From NCBI GenBank assembly GCA_047975215.1, contig JBKEDD010000113.1, positions 1-7,147 of the forward strand: a stretch of DNA of 7,147 bases, given 5' to 3'. Position 1 is the stretch's first letter; each line of letters opens with the position of its first letter. Both the position numbers and the translations under genes were made by a program. This document shows positions 5,333 to 7,147 of this stretch, one piece after another. The notes beneath the pieces were generated by a model that made no database searches, was not told where the DNA came from, and saw nothing but the letters and a program-made list of their open reading frames with translations. This stretch comes from JAGRMG01 sp047975215 (GTDB lineage Bacteria > Pseudomonadota > Alphaproteobacteria > Rhodobacterales > Rhodobacteraceae).

Positions 5333-6940
5333 CTACGTGTTGGCCCGTGGCCAGCGCAGTTTCCCACGGCCGACGCGCAACGCTTCCACCAACCTAGTAT
5401 TGCCCGGCAGCCGCCCCGAGAACAGGCTGGGCTTCGGATCAAGTGCCGATTTCTTGAATGCCGCCACCCGCTGATAGTCAGGCGTCGACATCCAAGTCCG
5501 CCCATCTCCATCGTCTGTGACAATCCGATAGAGGCCGGCAGGTGGGGCGGTCGCGGTGTCGAGCAGGCGCTTGTAGTGTTCGACCGACCATTTCTGAATG
5601 CCGCCACTCAGGGCTTCCGTTCGGAACCGCGCCCATAGCGCTGCCGTGTCGGGGGTCGGCCAATCACCAGCATTGGTGTAAGCTGTGATCTCGTCGGATT
5701 CGAGCCAGGCCCTCATCTCCGCGGGCGTGACGAAGGCTGGCTCGGCATCCTTGATTCCCGCCATGGCTGCGCGCCGTGATGGAAGGCCCGCACGGATCAG
5801 CATCGACATCATGAATTGTGGAACGCCGGTTTCGACCGCTGCCGCGGCGCCCCCCACCACTGTTTCTGGAGACCAGCCGAGGGACATGCGGCGGGTACGA
5901 ACAGCTTCCAAGGCCCACACCAAACGATAGGTGAAGGCCTCTTCGACAGCCCGCATATTCTGAGTCCCAATATTGGCGACATCGTCGCCAGACACCCAAC
6001 GGCGCAGGATGTCCTTCCAATTGGCCGGTAGCGCGTTCGTCTTGTCGGGAATGAACGGCCGCATGAACAGCAGGCGTTCCCCGAGACCACAGAGGGCGTC
6101 GACAAGTTCGTCGACATCGCCACTCAGCGCATCAGCGTCGGCTCGATCAAGGAGTTCGGCCAATTCGTCCGCCATGGCATCAATGGCGAGGCCAGCCTCG
6201 AGCCCGACACCCATCGCGAAGTGTCCACGCCGCGCCTCCGTTGTAGTGGACTTCCATATGAGTTCAGCGCGCGCCTCGAACACCTTCTTGTGCCATGGCG
6301 CGATGTCCTCGTCTTCTCGGGCTATCTGGCGCGCCCAGAGCGACCCTTTGAGCGCCTCGTCCAAGAGCGTTGGCAGATCCGCCCGGTCGGAGTCCAGCGC
6401 TTCGATCAATCCGAAGACAGTCGCATCGAGACGTTCGACGATTTGCGAAAGCGGTTCCTCGTCGATGGTCTCCCCCTCGTCATCACCGCCTTCATCTTCA
6501 CCATCATCTGCGTCATATTCCGCGCCGGCCGCCAAGCGCTCGGCGACTGCGGCTTCCTCCGCGGGCGATCTCCAGGCTTCGCGGGCGTTGGCGAGATATT
6601 CCCATGCGTCATCGCGCTCCAGAACGCCTTCACGGGCCAGCCGCTCAAGGATCTCTGCAACGATTTGGATGAGGCCGCTCTTCAGTGTGCGGGCCTTGGC
6701 GGACGCAACCAACTCACGCCACTCTCGTTCTCGCCATCTGATCTTGTCGAACATCACGTGAACGATGAGGCCTTCGACGTCCACGAAAGCGCGGCCGGCT
6801 CGCCCGGCTACGTTCGCGAACTCCTCGCCTTTGATCTTCTCGCCTCTGCGGACCAGATAGGGCACCAGCATAACTGCAGCGTTGAGATTGAGACCTTGCG
6901 AGAGAGTCGGCGATGCAACGATGACCTTCAAGACGCCCAT
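5333..6940 (-). pseudogene. 5'-truncated Ski2-like DEAD/DEAH-box helicase (C-terminal portion)
   Basis: Only the end of a superfamily 2 helicase remains. Counting from the first in-frame ATG (6940-6938), residues 1-20 contain motif V (VIVASPTLSQGLNL, 6-19). Residues 42-50 (ANVAGRAGR) are motif VI with the arginine finger. No Walker A, DEAD/DEAH box or other N-terminal motif can follow to the right, because the LysR coding sequence begins only 74 bases away. The rest is a long helical accessory domain with a strongly acidic low-complexity patch (about 141-162) and no domain I can name. ATG 6940 has no Shine-Dalgarno. The open frame continues upstream into the lysR end (to a TGA near 7047) without any ATG, and similarity seems to reach at least the FPMGVLKV segment, so the break lies close to 6946. 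The 535 codons carry no stop or visible frameshift, so truncation looks recent. Without ATP-binding motifs it cannot be an active helicase. Such helicases are frequent in defence islands. Confidence 0.8.
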
Positions 6941-6989
6941 GGGAAAAGGTGCAAAAGAACAGTCTGCGCGAGGCGAACAAGGAAATCTT

Positions 6990-7008
6990 TGCCCCAGCCT
7001 GAGGGGCA
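6990..7008 (-). terminator. Possible weak terminator hairpin after the LysR gene
   Basis: TGCCCC and GGGGCA form a 6-bp GC-rich stem with a 7-base loop, starting 6 bases after the LysR stop on the minus strand. The following bases contain only a short T run, so it would be a poor intrinsic terminator. It could equally be a chance hairpin. Confidence 0.35.
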
Positions 7009-7014
7009 GAGGCT

Positions 7015-7147
7015 CTACAGCAGCTTGGGTAGCTTGGCCTTGATGTGGTCAACCAGCACGCGCACGCGGCCGGAGTTGCGCATGTCGCGCTGCATTACGA
7101 GATAGATCGGGCGCGTCAGAGGCGCGGGCGGGTCATCGACAATCCGC
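7015..7147 (-). CDS. LysR-family transcriptional regulator, C-terminal end only
   Basis: Reading leftward from the right edge, 43 complete codons run to TAG at 7017-7015. The peptide includes RIVDDPPAPLTRPIYLV, then MQRDMRNSGRVRVLVDHI, and ends KAKLPKLL. This matches the last strand-helix of the LysR effector-binding domain: a 'P-x-x-P-x-Y-L-V' strand, a basic turn, and a final helix that closes just before the stop. The DNA-binding half and most of the sensor domain lie outside the window, so its target cannot be guessed. The gene end looks intact, which suggests it is flanking sequence and that the damaged partner at this junction is the helicase. LysR assignment from such a short tail is likely but not certain. 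Confidence 0.7.
   Translation of the reverse strand, partial: RIVDDPPAPLTRPIYLVMQRDMRNSGRVRVLVDHIKAKLPKLL

Noticed and set aside
5320..5337. CGTAG / CTACG inverted repeat between the convergent genes, considered as a bidirectional terminator
   Set aside because: Only 5 bp with an 8-base loop and no T run on either side; too weak to call.
5973..6761. Long plus-strand open frame, 262 codons, opposite the helicase
   Set aside because: Serine/alanine/arginine-rich composition typical of the antisense shadow of a GC-rich gene. The minus strand frame has clear helicase motifs.
6221..7105. Plus-strand open frame of 294 codons
   Set aside because: Lies antisense to both the helicase remnant and the LysR end, and shows no recognisable motif or ribosome site.
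1..7147. tRNA, rRNA and CRISPR arrays
   Set aside because: No cloverleaf-like segment ending in a tRNA T-arm, no rRNA signature and no regularly spaced repeats were seen on reading both strands.

Overview
The window reads like a piece of an accessory (genomic-island) region from a GC-rich proteobacterium. An alphaproteobacterium is most likely, judging from codon choice and from the style of the serine recombinase and of the PIN-type toxin-antitoxin pair. The taxonomic call is inference only; there is no rRNA or other marker gene here.

Layout. (1) Bases 1-948, minus strand: the first 316 residues of a large serine recombinase that runs off the left edge, preceded by a small helical ORF (about 961-1158, minus) whose stop codon lies inside the recombinase Shine-Dalgarno sequence. 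(2) Bases 1170-1456: a gene-free divergent spacer. (3) Bases 1457-1511: a sigma70-like promoter overlapped by a 14-bp palindrome. (4) Bases 1512-5307, plus strand: five tightly packed genes. These are an antitoxin and a PIN-domain (FitB/VapC-type) toxin with a 4-bp overlap, then a DUF5131 (phage Gp37/Gp68, 'three-Cys-motif') protein, its partner TcmP, and a PD-(D/E)xK Mrr-like endonuclease overlapping tcmP by 4 bp. (5) Bases 5333-6940, minus strand, convergent with the previous block: the C-terminal part of a Ski2-like DEAD/DEAH helicase that has lost everything before motif V. (6) Bases 7015-7147, minus strand: the last 43 codons of a LysR-family regulator, probably flanking chromosomal sequence.

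How it may work together. The most interesting part is the DUF5131 / TcmP / Mrr-like trio. The first has a cysteine motif like a variant FeS or radical-SAM site, the second has methyltransferase-like Rossmann motifs, and the third has a nuclease core. The pairing of DUF5131 with TcmP is recognised by name in protein family collections, but I know of no established function. An attached nuclease, a toxin-antitoxin module, a serine recombinase and a decayed helicase are the company expected in a defence island. A nucleic-acid modification or restriction-like defence role is therefore a reasonable but unproven hypothesis. The missing helicase N-terminus and its abrupt junction next to the lysR end indicate that this island has been rearranged.
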